The position numbers and the translations under genes are program-made. A DNA stretch of 14,974 bases, from NCBI GenBank assembly GCA_030631415.1, contig DAOVLE010000124.1:1-14974 (forward strand), written 5' to 3'. The stretch comes from JAAEQG01 sp023133475 (GTDB lineage: Bacteria > Planctomycetota > Phycisphaerae > UBA1845). Positions 5,543 through 14,933 of this stretch are shown here, one piece after another; positions within the stretch are counted from its first letter, which is position 1, and each line of letters starts with the position of its first letter. The notes beneath the pieces are model-generated. The model ran no database searches and was not told where the DNA came from. It saw only the letters and a program-made list of their open reading frames with translations.

Positions 5543-5558
5543 CGTGTTCATGAACACG
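5543..5558. other. Perfect 16-bp palindrome
   Basis: CGTGTTCATGAACACG is exactly self-complementary. A dimeric protein-binding site is one possibility. It lies between unit 2 and the foldback element, with no adjacent gene start. Confidence 0.35.
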
Positions 5559-5571
5559 ATGACGCCTCCTC

Positions 5572-5788
5572 AGCCCCCAGAGGGGGTATCGGAATAAAGC
5601 CCAGGGTGAAGCGAAGCGAACCCTGGGTTGACGTTTCGTGCAACCCAAGCCCCCAGAGGGGGGCGATGGAATCCGCAGTGAGCCAGGCGATCCGTCGCCC
5701 CCTTCAGGGGCTTGGGGTGAGAGGGACAGCTTACCCAGGGCTCGCTGCGCTCACCCTGGGCTATATTCCGTCGCCTCCTCCGGAGGCT
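5572..5788. repeat. Large foldback element, ~100-bp imperfect inverted arms
   Basis: The arms about 5572-5672 and 5690-5788 are imperfect reverse complements. Matching landmarks are AGCCCCCAGAGGGGG with CCTCCTCCGGAGGCT at the ends, GCCCAGGGTGAAGCGAAGCG (5599-5618) with the reverse complement of 5743-5762, and CCAAGCCCCCAGAGGGGGGC with GCCCCCTTCAGGGGCTTGGG. Each arm contains its own hairpin (CCCAGGG...CCCTGGG at 5600-5627 and 5734-5760). It contains no gene. The remaining DNA to 6038 is the leader of the next gene. Confidence 0.6.
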
Positions 5789-6038
5789 AAGAATACGAAC
5801 AAGAACGCAAACATTGGGTTCACGGCGTTGCATGGCATCCAACCAATTGAAGTGTGGATCAAGAAAATCAACCGGGCCACAGAGCATGGTCACATCCACC
5901 GGATACCGGAATATGACCATGCCCCACGAATGGCTATTTTCTCGCTTGCACTATATGTTCATAGGTGGTATTGTAAAGATAGGTTAAGGGTGGGTTCATT
6001 TCATTGTTGTATCCACCTGTTTCATTGAGGGTATAGCA

Positions 6039-7571
6039 ATGCCAGTTTTGAGTGCCCCAATACATATAGCAATTTGTGTTGGTATGTTTTTTGTGGTGCC
6101 GGTGTTCGCCGACGATCCTCCCGGGGACCTTGCCGATCCCACCCCGATTAAGGGGGTTAAACAGGTTTTCATGGATGCGGCGGATGACATGGCGTTGCAT
6201 CGGACCGACGCGGACCCCAGCGTTGACCCGGTGATCGGCAACTGGCCGGAGTTGGATTATGCCACGCTCGGGCGGTGGGCGCCGACCGATGCTTTCGCAG
6301 ACCCGTACTTCGGGAATTACAGCACCAATGGTGGTTTCTTTCGGCTGGACATGGTTTTTTGTGAGTTGCTCAACCCGCTGGGTGACGTGAACGGGCTTTA
6401 TGACCCGATTCAATACGGCATCAACCCAGTGTTTTATTGGGTAGAGTTTGACATGGATGCCAACGAAGAGACCGGTGGTGACACGGAGGAGCCGCACCTT
6501 GGCTATGACGACAACATCGCTCGCTGGGGCGGCATTCCGCAAGGGGAGCGGTTTAGAGACCGAATCAACACCGACGGGGAGCCATGGAGCGGCGATTTCA
6601 ATGCGGTTCCGGCAACCCATCGTAGCGGGCAGGAGTTCGCCCTTTTCTGCCAAGGGGATCACTTCTACAATATAGACCGCATCGAGGGCGATGCCGACGA
6701 GATATTCGAGGCCGGCGAAACCTGGATCGTGGGCGGGGACTTCTTCTGGCGCGCCCGGGGGTATGACCCCATCACCTATAGCACATTGTATAGGCCGTAT
6801 ATCACCGTTCGCTTCAAGCACTCCATCGCCGATGATGTCACAACTGTGTCGTTCGTCTACCCGCTTGACAACGACGCTCATGCCGAACTCTACGGCGAGC
6901 CCCCTGAGGGCATCGATTTCTTCGCGGGGAACGCCAATTCCATTCACGAAGCCATGTACGACCTGAACCTCAGTGCCGGGGACCCGCCACCAGGCACGTC
7001 ATATCACACCTATCGCCCGTTGTTGGCCCAGTGGGAGGATCAGGACCCTTTGGACCACCTGGACCCCTGGAATTGGCGATGCACGATGCTGTTCGGGACA
7101 GCCCTCGACGAGGTTGCCCAGGGAGGCAAAATTGTAGCGTGGACAGACGCCTGGCCTGACATAGCCCCCGGCGATTTCAACGGTGACGGGCTGGTTTCCA
7201 AAACAGATCGTCAGATGTTAAGTAGCTATATTGTTGCCCATGACGGCGAATTGGGCTATGACGCTGACGAGGAGATTAACAATCAGATCGACCGGGCCAG
7301 TTTCTCGGACCGGTTCAGTGTGCACGACATTGATTACGATGGGCTGGTGTCCATCAGCGGGTTCCCCGAACAAGACCCGTGCGACTACGACAACGACGGG
7401 GATGTGGACCTTGAGGACTACCAGGCGTTTCAGAAGTGCTATTCGACGCAGCCATTAAACCCGGAGGTGTTGGCTAACGTCGGTTGCATAGATGCGTTCG
7501 ACGACAACGGGGACCTGGACGTGGACCTTGGCGACTATACGGTTTTTGTCTCCGTTTTGAACAATCCTTAA
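6039..7571 (+). CDS. Secreted EF-hand/dockerin-like protein, unknown main domain
   Basis: The product is 510 aa. ATG at 6039 follows GAGGGTATAGCA. A signal peptide spans about 1-24 (hydrophobic AICVGMFFVVPVFA, likely cleavage before DDPPGD). Residues about 30-365 form an acidic, Trp/Tyr/Phe-rich extracellular domain that I do not recognise. It contains WVEFDMDANEETGGDTEEP and WIVGGDFFWRARGYDPITYS, and may be a beta-rich binding or enzyme domain. Calcium-type loops follow: DFNGDGLVSKTD (from about 379), DIDYDGLVS (about 430), CDYDNDGDVDLEDYQAFQKC (about 448) and DDNGDLDVDLGDY (about 488). The last two form the paired C-terminal module seen in planctomycete exported proteins. It is the first gene of a four-gene run; the next start is 14 bp away. 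A weak TTGCAC-N17-TATTGT pair lies about 90 bp upstream. Confidence 0.85.
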   Translation: MPVLSAPIHIAICVGMFFVVPVFADDPPGDLADPTPIKGVKQVFMDAADDMALHRTDADPSVDPVIGNWPELDYATLGRWAPTDAFADPYFGNYSTNGGFFRLDMVFCELLNPLGDVNGLYDPIQYGINPVFYWVEFDMDANEETGGDTEEPHLGYDDNIARWGGIPQGERFRDRINTDGEPWSGDFNAVPATHRSGQEFALFCQGDHFYNIDRIEGDADEIFEAGETWIVGGDFFWRARGYDPITYSTLYRPYITVRFKHSIADDVTTVSFVYPLDNDAHAELYGEPPEGIDFFAGNANSIHEAMYDLNLSAGDPPPGTSYHTYRPLLAQWEDQDPLDHLDPWNWRCTMLFGTALDEVAQGGKIVAWTDAWPDIAPGDFNGDGLVSKTDRQMLSSYIVAHDGELGYDADEEINNQIDRASFSDRFSVHDIDYDGLVSISGFPEQDPCDYDNDGDVDLEDYQAFQKCYSTQPLNPEVLANVGCIDAFDDNGDLDVDLGDYTVFVSVLNNP

Positions 7572-7585
7572 ATGGAGGGAGGAAG

Positions 7586-8404
7586 ATGGCCAGGCTGATC
7601 GGCCCGGCGGTGGTCGGCCCGGAACTCGGCAGGAAGGGCGCGAGGGTGAATCCGTGCGCCTACACACTGATTGAGTTGCTGGTCGTGCTCTCATTGGTGA
7701 GTCTGTTGTTGTCGTTGCTGGTGCCCTCGTTGGTAAGTGCCCGGCAGCAGGCCAAGAGCTTTGTGTGTATGAACCATGGGCGATTTGCGGCGGTGGAATT
7801 CCGCATCTTCGCCGACACATACGCTCATGGCTATCGAGGGGACAGCGAGCAGTTTGGTTCGCGCTTCGATGCGAGGGACTTTCTCGAAAGCCTCTACGAA
7901 GTGGGCGAGTTCTGGGAGAGCAAGGGAATCACGTACGAGGCGTATCGTCCGGGTCAAAGGCCGATCATCTGCCCGTCGGCCCCACCGGGGCTGGGTCGGC
8001 GTGGGGGCGACATGACTTCCTGGACACCCGCTGTTGATCCGCGCGAGAAGGTCAGTTATGCGATGAACCGGCGGTTATTCCGCGCCCCCTCGATAAAGAA
8101 CGGCATCCTCTGGGAAGCCCCGGTGTTGCTGACCGAGCGGATCCTGAATCACCCCTACACCCCGTTGCTCTTTGACGTGGATGCCGAGGCGGCCATGGAG
8201 AAGACCACCAGCCCGAGCAACTGTCACATCCCATTTTTCTGCACTCCGAACGTTTTTCTGGAGAACTACTGGTTTCCCGCTATGCGGCATCGTGGTAGGA
8301 TGATCATTTCGTTTATCGGGGGGCACGTGGTCTCCACCAAGGACCCCATGGCTGAAAAGCAATGGGACTGGGAGTGTCACCCCAGTCTAGGGAAGAAGAA
8401 GTAG
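7586..8404 (+). CDS. Prepilin-type N-terminal cleavage/methylation protein (planctomycete pseudopilin)
   Basis: The product is 272 aa from ATG at 7586, with a strong GGAGGGAGGA site ending next to it. The leader is unusually long (25 residues, ending NPCA), then YTLIELLVVLSLVSLLLSLL. This is a type IV prepilin N-terminus with Glu at +5 (residue 30), but Ala rather than Gly at -1. A GTG at codon 21 would give a 5-residue leader and is a possible alternative start. The C-terminal part (RHRGRMIISFIGGHVVSTKD) resembles the FADGHV end of planctomycete pseudopilins related to DUF1559 proteins. It would be processed by prepilin peptidase and sit in the envelope. Its position between the secreted EF-hand protein and the kinase suggests a shared export or sensing function. 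Confidence 0.85.
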   Translation: MARLIGPAVVGPELGRKGARVNPCAYTLIELLVVLSLVSLLLSLLVPSLVSARQQAKSFVCMNHGRFAAVEFRIFADTYAHGYRGDSEQFGSRFDARDFLESLYEVGEFWESKGITYEAYRPGQRPIICPSAPPGLGRRGGDMTSWTPAVDPREKVSYAMNRRLFRAPSIKNGILWEAPVLLTERILNHPYTPLLFDVDAEAAMEKTTSPSNCHIPFFCTPNVFLENYWFPAMRHRGRMIISFIGGHVVSTKDPMAEKQWDWECHPSLGKKK

Positions 8405-8431
8405 ACAACGTGCCGGTGACGTGAAGCTGCC

Positions 8432-9964
8432 ATGAGTTTGCGGGGCAAGTTTCATCTTTTGTTGGCCATCTTCGGTATCTCCATCGTAGTCAACTTGGCG
8501 ATCTCGGTGTGGTGCGTCCGCATTTACATGGAGGCAGCCATCGATCAATTTGACGTGCTCACCGACGACGTGCAGCATCCCCTGCATATCCAGGCTTTGC
8601 TGGACGATCTGGTGAGCGAACTGGAAACCCGCGCCCAGCGAACCGAACCGCTGGACGACAATCGCTATCGCATCTTGTGCCGGAATATCAAAGAGCAGAT
8701 TTCCGACCTCCCCTCGACGAGAGATCTCCAATACGGCGAAGAGACCCAATCCCGGGATCGCCTGTTGGAGTTGGGCGAGCGATTGTTCGAGCGAAGCGTA
8801 CAATGCATATTGCTGGTGGAAAACGGGCAGCGTAAGGAAGCCGAGCGGCTTTTGAGCGAGATCAAGCGCGAATATGCCCATCCCATGTTGAAGATACTCG
8901 GGGAGCTTGCCCGCCGGAGCAACGCGTCCATCAGCAACCCCGCCGCGGAGGTGGCCGACAAGCAGACTTGGGTAACCGTCATACTCTCGGTCAACTCGCT
9001 GGTGGTTTTTTTGCTGGTGGCGGTCGGCATTTACCTGGTGCGATATGGGATGCTCAGACCGGTGGAAGCGCTCAAGACCGCCACCGAGAAGCACGCAGCC
9101 GGCGATCTGGAATATCGCATCCCCCACCATTCCAACGACGAGTTGGGAGCCCTTTCCCGGCAGGTCAACTGGATGGCGGACTCGCTGGCTTCCAGTCAGC
9201 GCCGCCTGGTCGAGCAGGAGCGTCTGGCTGCCGTCGGTGAAGTGACGTCGTCGGTGGCCCACAATATCCGTAACCCGCTGGCAAGCATTCGCGCCTCGAT
9301 CCAATCCTGGATGAACAAACCGGCGGGGGACAACGACTTCCGTGCAAGTCAGGCACGGGCCATCGAGACCGTCGATTCGTTGACTGGTTGGCTTCACGAA
9401 TTGCTCATGGTGAACACTCCGATCGAACTGAAGTACCGCTCGATTGGGGTGCGCATGCTGGTGGATCGGGTTGTCAAGGTGATTCGCCCTTTCGCGGAGC
9501 GTCGTGGTGTCCGTATCGAGGTGGAGGAGGAGGAGAAGGCCGGGCGCGTGTTTCAGGTGGATGTATCGCGGCTTCGGCGGGCACTATCGGGCGTGGTGGA
9601 CAATGCGATTGAGGCTTCGCCTCGCAACGTGGAGGTGCGGATCATCATCGGCGACTGCGGGGAGCAGCCCGAACAGGTCGAACTGAGGGTGATCGACTCC
9701 GGGCCTGGTATCCAACCGGAAATCCGCAACCGCATCGCCAAGCCTTACTTCACCACCAAAGCCGGCGGGACGGGCATCGGTTTGTACCTGGCCAAGCGCA
9801 CGGTTGCAGCCCATGGGGGGACCATCGAATTTCAGGAGAATCCAGGTGGTGGCACAATCGTTGTGTTTTGCCTGCCCACCACGCCGCGTGTCGAATCCGG
9901 AGTGGGCGGAATGACAGATATAGGGCGGGTTCCACTCACCGCGCCGTGCAAAGAAGGCGGGTAG
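8432..9964 (+). CDS. Membrane-bound sensor histidine kinase (HAMP-HisKA-HATPase), NtrC-partner type
   Basis: The product is 510 aa. TM1 is at about 8-30. An extracytoplasmic, mostly helical sensor spans about 31-178, with no recognised PAS or Cache motif. TM2 is at about 181-203, and HAMP at about 204-256. The H-box EVTSSVAHNIRNPLASIRAS carries His277. The N-box is around Asn391 (GVVDNAIEASP), G1 is DSGPGI (422-427), and G2 is GGTGIGLYLAK (445-455). It should autophosphorylate on His277 and pass the phosphate to the regulator encoded 34 bp downstream. The residue after His is Asn rather than the usual Glu/Asp, which may shift the kinase/phosphatase balance. The last ~15 residues (from about TDIGRV) and the TAG are encoded by repeat A. 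The ribosome site is weak; the start was chosen by its fit to TM1. Confidence 0.92.
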   Translation: MSLRGKFHLLLAIFGISIVVNLAISVWCVRIYMEAAIDQFDVLTDDVQHPLHIQALLDDLVSELETRAQRTEPLDDNRYRILCRNIKEQISDLPSTRDLQYGEETQSRDRLLELGERLFERSVQCILLVENGQRKEAERLLSEIKREYAHPMLKILGELARRSNASISNPAAEVADKQTWVTVILSVNSLVVFLLVAVGIYLVRYGMLRPVEALKTATEKHAAGDLEYRIPHHSNDELGALSRQVNWMADSLASSQRRLVEQERLAAVGEVTSSVAHNIRNPLASIRASIQSWMNKPAGDNDFRASQARAIETVDSLTGWLHELLMVNTPIELKYRSIGVRMLVDRVVKVIRPFAERRGVRIEVEEEEKAGRVFQVDVSRLRRALSGVVDNAIEASPRNVEVRIIIGDCGEQPEQVELRVIDSGPGIQPEIRNRIAKPYFTTKAGGTGIGLYLAKRTVAAHGGTIEFQENPGGGTIVVFCLPTTPRVESGVGGMTDIGRVPLTAPCKEGG

Positions 9965-9976
9965 AACCCGCCCTAC
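9921..9976. repeat. Repeat A pair overlapping the end of the kinase gene
   Basis: TAGGGCGGGTTCCAC and GGCGGGTAGAACCCGCCCTA are the outer arms. The TAG stop of the histidine kinase (9962-9964) is inside the right arm, and the rest fills the intergenic gap to the regulator. Confidence 0.8.
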
Positions 9977-9998
9977 GACCACAGATGGAGCGTAAGCT

Positions 9999-11345
9999 TT
10001 GGCTAAAATTCTGATTATCGACGACGAGCATTCGCTGGTTCACACCCTGGAAATGGAACTTGGGGACATGGGGCATGAGTGCCACTGTGCCGAGACGGTG
10101 GCTCGTGCACTTGAGATTCTCGAGAAGCTCGACCCCGATCTGGCGATTGTCGACATCAAGCTGCCGGACGGTGACGGCATCGACCTGATCCGGCGTTTGC
10201 GGGCGGATGACCGCCGTTTTCCCATCGTGGTGCTGACTGCTTTTGCCTCGATCCCCAGTGCGGTCAAAGCCATGCGTGAAGGAGCCGACGATTACGTCGA
10301 GAAGCCCGTGGACCTGGATCGGCTCACGTTCATTCTCAAACGCAACCTGGAGACGGAGCGGATCAAGGGACGGCTTGAGCTGTACGAGCGTATCCTGCCG
10401 AACGGGCGTAGCGTTCCGGAGATCATCGGCAAGAGCGAGGCCCTTCAGCGCGAGTTGGAGATCGCCCGGCGGGTGGCCAATCCGGGGGTGGGGTTGGCAT
10501 CAGCCATGCCCACCGTTTTGATCACCGGCGAGACCGGCACCGGTAAGGATTTATTGGCGAAGCACATCCATGCCATAGGCCCGCTGGCAAGTCAACCTTT
10601 TGTGCACGTGGACTGCGCCGCCTTGCCCCGAGAATTGATCGAGTCCGAGCTTTTCGGGCATGAGCGCGGGGCATTCACCGATGCCAAAACAGCCAAGCGT
10701 GGTCTGTTGGAGATTGCCACGGATGGCAGCGTTTTTCTGAATGAAATCGGTGAGTTGGCTCTCGATTTGCAGAGCAAGCTGTTGACCATGCTGGAGGGGA
10801 TGAATTTTCGGCGGGTTGGTGGGACCCGCGACATCAAAGTCAATGTTCGCATCATCGCCGCGACCAATGCCGATTTGGAAGACCGGGTGGCGGAGAAAAC
10901 CTTTCGCGAGGACCTTTTCTATCGCCTGAACGCCTTCCACATCCACCTCCCTCCGATCCGTGACCGCGGTGATGATATCCTTCTGCTCGCCGAGCACTTC
11001 GGGCACAAGCTGGCTGGGAAGTACCACAAGAAACCGGTGACCTTGTCCCAGGAGGTGCAAGAGGCCCTTACTGCTTATCACTGGCCTGGGAATGTGCGTG
11101 AGATCATCCACGTCATGCAACGTGCGATTCTCTTGCAGGAGAACGATCAGCTAGGTGTCGAACATCTGGGCATCGCGGGCATTCCCCCGCTGGCGGCGGG
11201 CAAGAACTCGCACGGCGAACCCGATCGTCAACGCATCATGCAGGCGATGCGGCAGGCGAAAGGGAACGTCTCCCAGGCTGCCCGCTTGTTGGGAATGACC
11301 CGCACCACCTTGCGCCGCCGACTCGAATCAATGCCCGAAGCGTAA
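9999..11345 (+). CDS. NtrC/AtoC-family sigma-54-dependent response regulator
   Basis: The product is 448 aa from a TTG start at 9999 (GGAG at 9987-9990; the nearby ATG at 9985 is out of frame). The receiver domain (1-120) has acidic Asp8/Asp9, phosphoacceptor Asp52, Thr80 and Lys102. The AAA+ domain (about 140-375) has Walker A GETGTGKD (177-184), a GAFTDA loop (224-229) that contacts sigma-54, ATN and the arginine-finger region FREDLFYRLN. The Walker B reads VFLNEIG, with Asn248 where Asp is usual. The C-terminus has a Fis-type helix-turn-helix (NVSQAARLLGMTRTTLRRRL). After phosphorylation by the adjacent kinase it would form a ring and open sigma-54 promoters; its targets are unknown. No clear -24/-12 site was found upstream of the neighbouring genes. 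Confidence 0.93.
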   Translation: MAKILIIDDEHSLVHTLEMELGDMGHECHCAETVARALEILEKLDPDLAIVDIKLPDGDGIDLIRRLRADDRRFPIVVLTAFASIPSAVKAMREGADDYVEKPVDLDRLTFILKRNLETERIKGRLELYERILPNGRSVPEIIGKSEALQRELEIARRVANPGVGLASAMPTVLITGETGTGKDLLAKHIHAIGPLASQPFVHVDCAALPRELIESELFGHERGAFTDAKTAKRGLLEIATDGSVFLNEIGELALDLQSKLLTMLEGMNFRRVGGTRDIKVNVRIIAATNADLEDRVAEKTFREDLFYRLNAFHIHLPPIRDRGDDILLLAEHFGHKLAGKYHKKPVTLSQEVQEALTAYHWPGNVREIIHVMQRAILLQENDQLGVEHLGIAGIPPLAAGKNSHGEPDRQRIMQAMRQAKGNVSQAARLLGMTRTTLRRRLESMPEA

Positions 11346-11398
11346 GCGGCAATCGGCAGGGGGAATGGGTCCACCTCGGCGGGGGCGACCTGGGGCTT

Positions 11399-11469
11399 TA
11401 GCCCGCATTTCTCACACCGCAGAGAGTGCGGAGATCGCAGAGTATTTCTTAGAAAGAAGTTACAGCTAA
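11399..11469. repeat. Repeat family C copy (inverted relative to 2622-2692)
   Basis: TAGCCCGCATTTCTCACACC begins a 71-bp match to the reverse complement of 2622-2692, with five mismatches by hand. A looser relative (CTCTGCGTGCTCCGCGGTGA) lies at about 11557-11576. The gap between the convergent genes (11346-11585) is otherwise empty. Confidence 0.8.
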
Positions 11470-11585
11470 ATTAAGGCGTGTCGGGTTTTGACAGTGTGTT
11501 TATTTTCTGTTCAACGCTAATTGCGATAACTCCCTACCCCGCAACTCTCCGCGGTCTCTGCGTGCTCCGCGGTGAAATATCCGGA

Positions 11586-12218
11586 TTAGCATGTTACGGC
11601 GGGTGGAACCCGCCCTACAGCAGTGCCACGCAAAAGGGTGACGTAGGCCGGGACTTGGCTGAGCTTTTCGACTTTGCTCGTCTGTCGAGCCAGAACCCCT
11701 TCCAGGTCACGGTGGGTGTTAACATGATTCCTGGCCAGGTAACGATCGAACCACGGCCCAAACCAAAAGCCCCGACAATCGCATTCGGCGAAATCCAGCA
11801 CCACAATAATCCCACCGGGCTTGAGCAGGTCGCAGGCCTGCTGGAGTGCCCCTCGCCAATCGGGAATCATCGTCAAGGAGTAAGACATCAACACGGCATC
11901 GAAACGCATCCGCAAAGCCAACCGTGCCGCATCAGCCTGGATCAGATAAATGTTCCCCCGCCGACGGCGACGGGCTCGGGCCAACATGTGGCATGAAATA
12001 TCCACCCCCACCACACAACCGTGCTCGCCGACCCGCCCGGCAATCCGCACGAGATTCAGGCCTGTACCACAACCGACTTCCAGAACGCGATCCCCTGCGG
12101 TGAGGCACAGCGCGTCGAGTGCCGCCTCACGCCCCCGCAGAATGGCCCAGCGCGTAAGATCATAGATTGGAGCGTTCCAGCGGTAAAAACGTTGAAGGAT
12201 TGAATTCGCGTCGGACAT
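11586..12218 (-). CDS. Class I SAM-dependent methyltransferase (UbiE/phospholipid-N-methyltransferase-like)
   Basis: The product is 210 aa from ATG at 12218, with no clear ribosome site upstream. The N-terminal FYRWNAPIYDLTRWAILRGR is typical of small soluble methyltransferases acting on quinone or lipid head groups. Motif I is VLEVGCGTG (45-53), the acidic ribose-binding residue is Asp73 in GVDIS, motif II/III is around FDAVLMSYSLTMIPDW (106-121), and LKPGG is at 132-136. The fold and SAM binding are clear. The substrate is not; phosphatidylethanolamine or betaine-lipid methylation (PmtA/BtaB-like) is one guess. The last 10 residues (VGRVPPAVTC) and the TAA come from repeat A, so the native protein probably ended near residue 200. 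It is the gene downstream of the FHA-GAF-SpoIIE gene, but a 255-bp repeat-filled gap argues against a tight operon. Confidence 0.88.
   Translation of the reverse strand: MSDANSILQRFYRWNAPIYDLTRWAILRGREAALDALCLTAGDRVLEVGCGTGLNLVRIAGRVGEHGCVVGVDISCHMLARARRRRRGNIYLIQADAARLALRMRFDAVLMSYSLTMIPDWRGALQQACDLLKPGGIIVVLDFAECDCRGFWFGPWFDRYLARNHVNTHRDLEGVLARQTSKVEKLSQVPAYVTLLRGTAVGRVPPAVTC
11598..11618. repeat. Repeat family A copy inside the methyltransferase 3' end
   Basis: GGCGGGTGGAACCCGCCCTAC, in inverted orientation. On the minus strand it encodes the VGRVPPA part of the methyltransferase tail. Confidence 0.8.
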
Positions 12219-12239
12219 GTTGAGGGGGAGCTTTCAGAC

Positions 12240-12280
12240 GTAGGGTGGGTGGAACCTCGCGGAGCGAGGTGGAACCCACC
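12240..12280. repeat. Repeat family B copy
   Basis: GTAGGGTGGGTGGAACCTCG...GGTGGAACCCACC, with inner stem CCTCGC/GCGAGG. It lies upstream of the methyltransferase. Confidence 0.75.
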
Positions 12281-12292
12281 AACCCGGAAGAA

Positions 12293-14144
<1,852 letters not shown>

Positions 14145-14194
14145 ACACTAACCCTCGCCAACCAGAACTCCCCACTTTGCGGAGAACGCAGTTA

Positions 14195-14214
14195 TAGGGC
14201 GGGTTCCACCCGCC
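14195..14214. repeat. Repeat family A copy followed by T5
   Basis: GGCGGGttccaCCCGCC followed by TTTTT gives a terminator-like shape on the plus strand. No plus-strand gene lies just upstream, so termination is not claimed. Confidence 0.7.
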
Positions 14215-14223
14215 TTTTTGGTT

Positions 14224-14264
14224 GTAGGGTGGGTGGAACCTGCCGCAGGCAGGTGGAACCCACC
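14224..14264. repeat. Repeat family B copy
   Basis: GTAGGGTGGGTGGAACCTGC, then the inner stem CCTGC/GCAGG and GGTGGAACCCACC. It is 10 bp after a family A copy, so the two families cluster here. Confidence 0.75.
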
Positions 14265-14298
14265 ATCCAGGGACAAGGTCAAGGTCCCGTTGATTTCT

Positions 14299-14331
14299 GA
14301 CTTTGGACTTTGGACCAGGGACTTTGGACTT
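14299..14331. repeat. CTTTGGA short tandem repeat
   Basis: GACTTTGGACTTTGGAC, then CAGGGACTTTGGACTT. It is a 7-bp period like the ATGGAGA and CATTTTC arrays near 12.3-12.5 kb, but with a different unit. Confidence 0.6.
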
Positions 14332-14343
14332 ATTAACCGGTGC

Positions 14344-14384
14344 GGTGGGTTGCGCTCCGCTCCGCGAAGCTTCACCCACCCTAC
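14344..14384. repeat. Repeat family B copy, inverted
   Basis: GGTGGGTTGCGCTCCGCTCC...TTCACCCACCCTAC, oriented opposite to the 14224-14264 copy. It ends 32 bp before the stop of the MazG-like gene. Confidence 0.7.
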
Positions 14385-14416
14385 GGGAAGTTCCGCGATC
14401 TTTGCACGCTGGGGCA

Positions 14417-14710
14417 TCATGGTTTTTCATCGCAAGTGCAGATCATCTTTCCACAGCCGGGGCACCCGCCGCCGTACTTCTCCTGGACGGCTTCGGTGAG
14501 GTCGATACCCTCGACATTGGCCAGCGTAGCTACCCAGGCCAACACGTCGGCGAACTCGCGGGCCTTCTCCTGCCGGGTGCCCTCGCGCAGCGCCGCTGCC
14601 AACTCGCCGATCTCTTCACTCAACCACAGGAACGTGGCAGTGCTTCCGCGCCGGCGATCCTTCTCGCTGTACATCGTGTCAATGAGTTGTTGGAACTCGC
14701 GCAAAGTCAT
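14417..14710 (-). CDS. MazG-like nucleotide pyrophosphohydrolase with C-terminal Cys motif
   Basis: The product is 97 aa from ATG at 14710. GGGGAGGCAAG gives a good ribosome site, and further upstream in-frame codons are not protein-like. The all-alpha NTP pyrophosphatase signature is SEEIGELAAAL (Glu32, Glu33, Glu36) plus REFADVLAW (Glu52, Asp55); these acidic residues bind the magnesium ions used to split NTPs into NMP and pyrophosphate. The length fits the short MazG-like class. After the fold come CPGC (83-86) and CTC (91-93), which could bind zinc or an iron centre; similar tails occur in some short MazG-like proteins. It is probably a house-cleaning or nucleotide-level enzyme, and acts alone here. 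Confidence 0.88.
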   Translation of the reverse strand: MTLREFQQLIDTMYSEKDRRRGSTATFLWLSEEIGELAAALREGTRQEKAREFADVLAWVATLANVEGIDLTEAVQEKYGGGCPGCGKMICTCDEKP

Positions 14711-14770
14711 CTTGCCTCCCCATGTCTTCGGAAAACCGCCATTGTGACAGTGGTTCTCGGGCACTGAGCC

Positions 14771-14779
14771 AGTATAGCA
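14771..14779 (-). promoter_or_regulatory. Possible extended -10 promoter for the MazG-like gene
   Basis: On the minus strand TGCTATACT matches an extended -10 (TG-N-TATAAT-like), 60 bp before the ATG. No -35 hexamer is apparent at 16-18 bp. Confidence 0.35.
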
Positions 14780-14835
14780 CAATCGCCGCCGGCGGGCACT
14801 GGGGTGTTGAGAACATGCTGCAAGTCCGTAGCGTT

Positions 14836-14853
14836 TAGCCCGCATTTCTCACA
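14836..14853. repeat. Repeat family C copy, interrupted
   Basis: TAGCCCGCATTTCTCACA matches the start of the 11399-11469 copy exactly and then stops abruptly at 14853/14854, where the insertion sequence appears to begin. Just before it, TCCGTAGCGTTTAGC is the complement of part of repeat E. Confidence 0.65.
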
Positions 14854-14874
14854 AGGGGGGTGGAAAAAGGCCGC

Positions 14875-14923
14875 CCTCTGTGCGATAAAACCTATTGTGA
14901 ATTCAATTTACATCGCACAGAGG
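14875..14923 (+). promoter_or_regulatory. Hairpin that would hide the transposase ribosome site
   Basis: CCTCTGTGCGAT (14875-14886) and ATCGCACAGAGG (14912-14923) are perfect 12-bp complements with a 25-nt loop. The right arm overlaps AGGAG (14921-14925), the ribosome site of the following ATG. Read-through RNA would fold and block translation, as in IS10 and IS50. Confidence 0.55.
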
Positions 14924-14933
14924 AGCTAGCCGC

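Noticed and set aside
5934..6947. 337-codon minus-strand frame
   Set aside because: Antisense to the secreted EF-hand protein gene, with no recognisable domain or ribosome site.
8387..9397. 336-codon minus-strand frame
   Set aside because: Antisense to the histidine kinase, whose motifs are unambiguous on the plus strand.
14198..14219. Hairpin plus T5 resembling an intrinsic terminator on the plus strand
   Set aside because: It is a copy of dispersed repeat A, and no plus-strand gene lies upstream for it to terminate.
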